Source: Orrella dioscoreae (GTDB taxonomy: Bacteria; Pseudomonadota; Gammaproteobacteria; Burkholderiales; Burkholderiaceae_B). Taken from it: 64,000 nt of DNA. Positions 63,705-64,000 of this stretch are shown one piece after another (position 1 is the stretch's first letter; each line of letters opens with the position of its first letter). Under the pieces are notes generated by a model. That model saw only the letters and a program-made list of their open reading frames with translations, ran no database searches and was not told the origin of the DNA. The stretch covers positions 310,001 through 374,000 of the forward strand of contig NZ_LT907988.1 of the NCBI RefSeq assembly GCF_900089455.2. Direction: 5' to 3'. Made by a program: the position numbers and the translations under genes.

Positions 63705-63719
63705 GGCCCGCCTCGGGCC
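63705..63719. terminator. putative hairpin between convergent genes
   Basis: GGCCCG (63705-63710) and CGGGCC (63714-63719) form a six-base stem with a three-base loop between the DedA and prephenate-dehydratase-type genes. Confidence 0.4.
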
Positions 63720-63723
63720 TGTC

Positions 63724-64000
63724 TCAGCAGGTGCGCGGATAGGAGCCCAGGACGCGCGTGCCGGGGCAATGCGTCAGCACGTCCGCCAGCGCGGCATCCC
63801 CGCGGTGGCCGGCCACGTCGATGACGTACCTGTGTGTGTCCAGCGAGCGGCGGCTGGGGCGTTCATAGACCGTCAGGATGCGTATGCCGCCCTTCACCAG
63901 GGTGGCCAGGGCCGTGGACAGGCCTTCGTCGTCCGTCTCGACGCACAGCGTGCTCTTGTCGTGGCCCGTCGGCGCTGGCGTTTCGCGCCCCAGCACCCAC
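63724..64000 (-). CDS. prephenate dehydratase ACT domain, C-terminal end (5' part outside window)
   Basis: The frame is open through the right window edge, so only the last 90 or so residues are seen. They form an ACT domain of the prephenate dehydratase type: KSTLCVETDDEGLSTALATL, GIRILTVYERPSRRSLDTHR with the Phe-binding Arg-Pro-Ser segment, YVIDVAGHRGD and the final TRVLGSYPR. The catalytic part of the enzyme, which makes phenylpyruvate for phenylalanine synthesis, would lie beyond the edge; a stand-alone ACT protein cannot be excluded. Confidence 0.75.
   Translation of the reverse strand, partial: WVLGRETPAPTGHDKSTLCVETDDEGLSTALATLVKGGIRILTVYERPSRRSLDTHRYVIDVAGHRGDAALADVLTHCPGTRVLGSYPRTC

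Overview
The window is high-GC bacterial DNA from a betaproteobacterium, most likely Alcaligenaceae in the Bordetella/Achromobacter range. The evidence is a Burkholderiales-style cytochrome c oxidase operon, a PhaM-type polyhydroxyalkanoate granule protein, five periplasmic receptors of the tripartite tricarboxylate (Bug) family, and dense catabolic gene clusters. I see no tRNA, rRNA or CRISPR array. The genus is inferred from gene content and no database search was run.

Positions 1-8120 hold a near-complete aa3-type cytochrome c oxidase cluster: coxB (5' end cut off by the window edge), ctaD, a small assembly protein, a DUF2970 protein, ctaE, a convergent twin-transmembrane gene, SURF1, a membrane-anchored SCO-like protein, heme A synthase (ctaA), heme O synthase (ctaB) and a SCO1/SenC lipoprotein. 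The Cox11/CtaG copper chaperone usual in this cluster is absent. From 8143 to 12831 come a DUF3717 protein, a glycine-zipper envelope protein, PhaM, GlmU and a multidrug-type MFS exporter. A 77-bp tandem intergenic repeat follows. From 13069 to 17874 lies a surface-polysaccharide block (ugd, O-antigen ligase, two glycosyltransferases). Next come a porin, a membrane acyltransferase and an Lrp regulator on the minus strand, then glmS at 20899.

Twenty-three bases after the glmS stop is a sequence resembling the right end of Tn7, at the position where Tn7-family elements insert. The genes that follow (22978-31928) have lower GC and form a compact catabolic set: a D-2-hydroxyacid dehydrogenase, an aminotransferase, an RraA-like aldolase, a fused HyuA-HyuB ATP-dependent amidohydrolase, a Bug receptor and an RpiR regulator. 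The far side ends in an IS3-family remnant that truncates a second RpiR gene. I read this as an acquired island whose transposition genes are gone.

From 32633 the chromosome resumes with an MFS transporter, a MOSC protein, a YcaC-like hydrolase, an SDR enzyme, a decayed SulP STAS fragment, a YdeP-type molybdenum oxidoreductase overlapping a formate/nitrite channel, and an SMP-30 family protein. Positions 41230-54143 carry a second, larger catabolic region: three Bug receptors, a D-2-hydroxyacid dehydrogenase overlapping an RraA protein, an IclR regulator, enoyl-CoA hydratase, thioesterase, CaiB/BaiF CoA-transferase, separate HyuA and HyuB, and a LysR regulator. It repeats the HyuAB/RraA/dehydrogenase/Bug combination of the island. 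Positions 54515-59237 form a LacI-controlled unit (regulator, palindromic operator, DapA-like lyase or dehydratase, Bug receptor, FAD-linked oxidoreductase). The window closes with an exported argininosuccinate-lyase-like protein, a 5'-nucleotidase lipoprotein, a DedA protein and the 3' end of a prephenate dehydratase gene.
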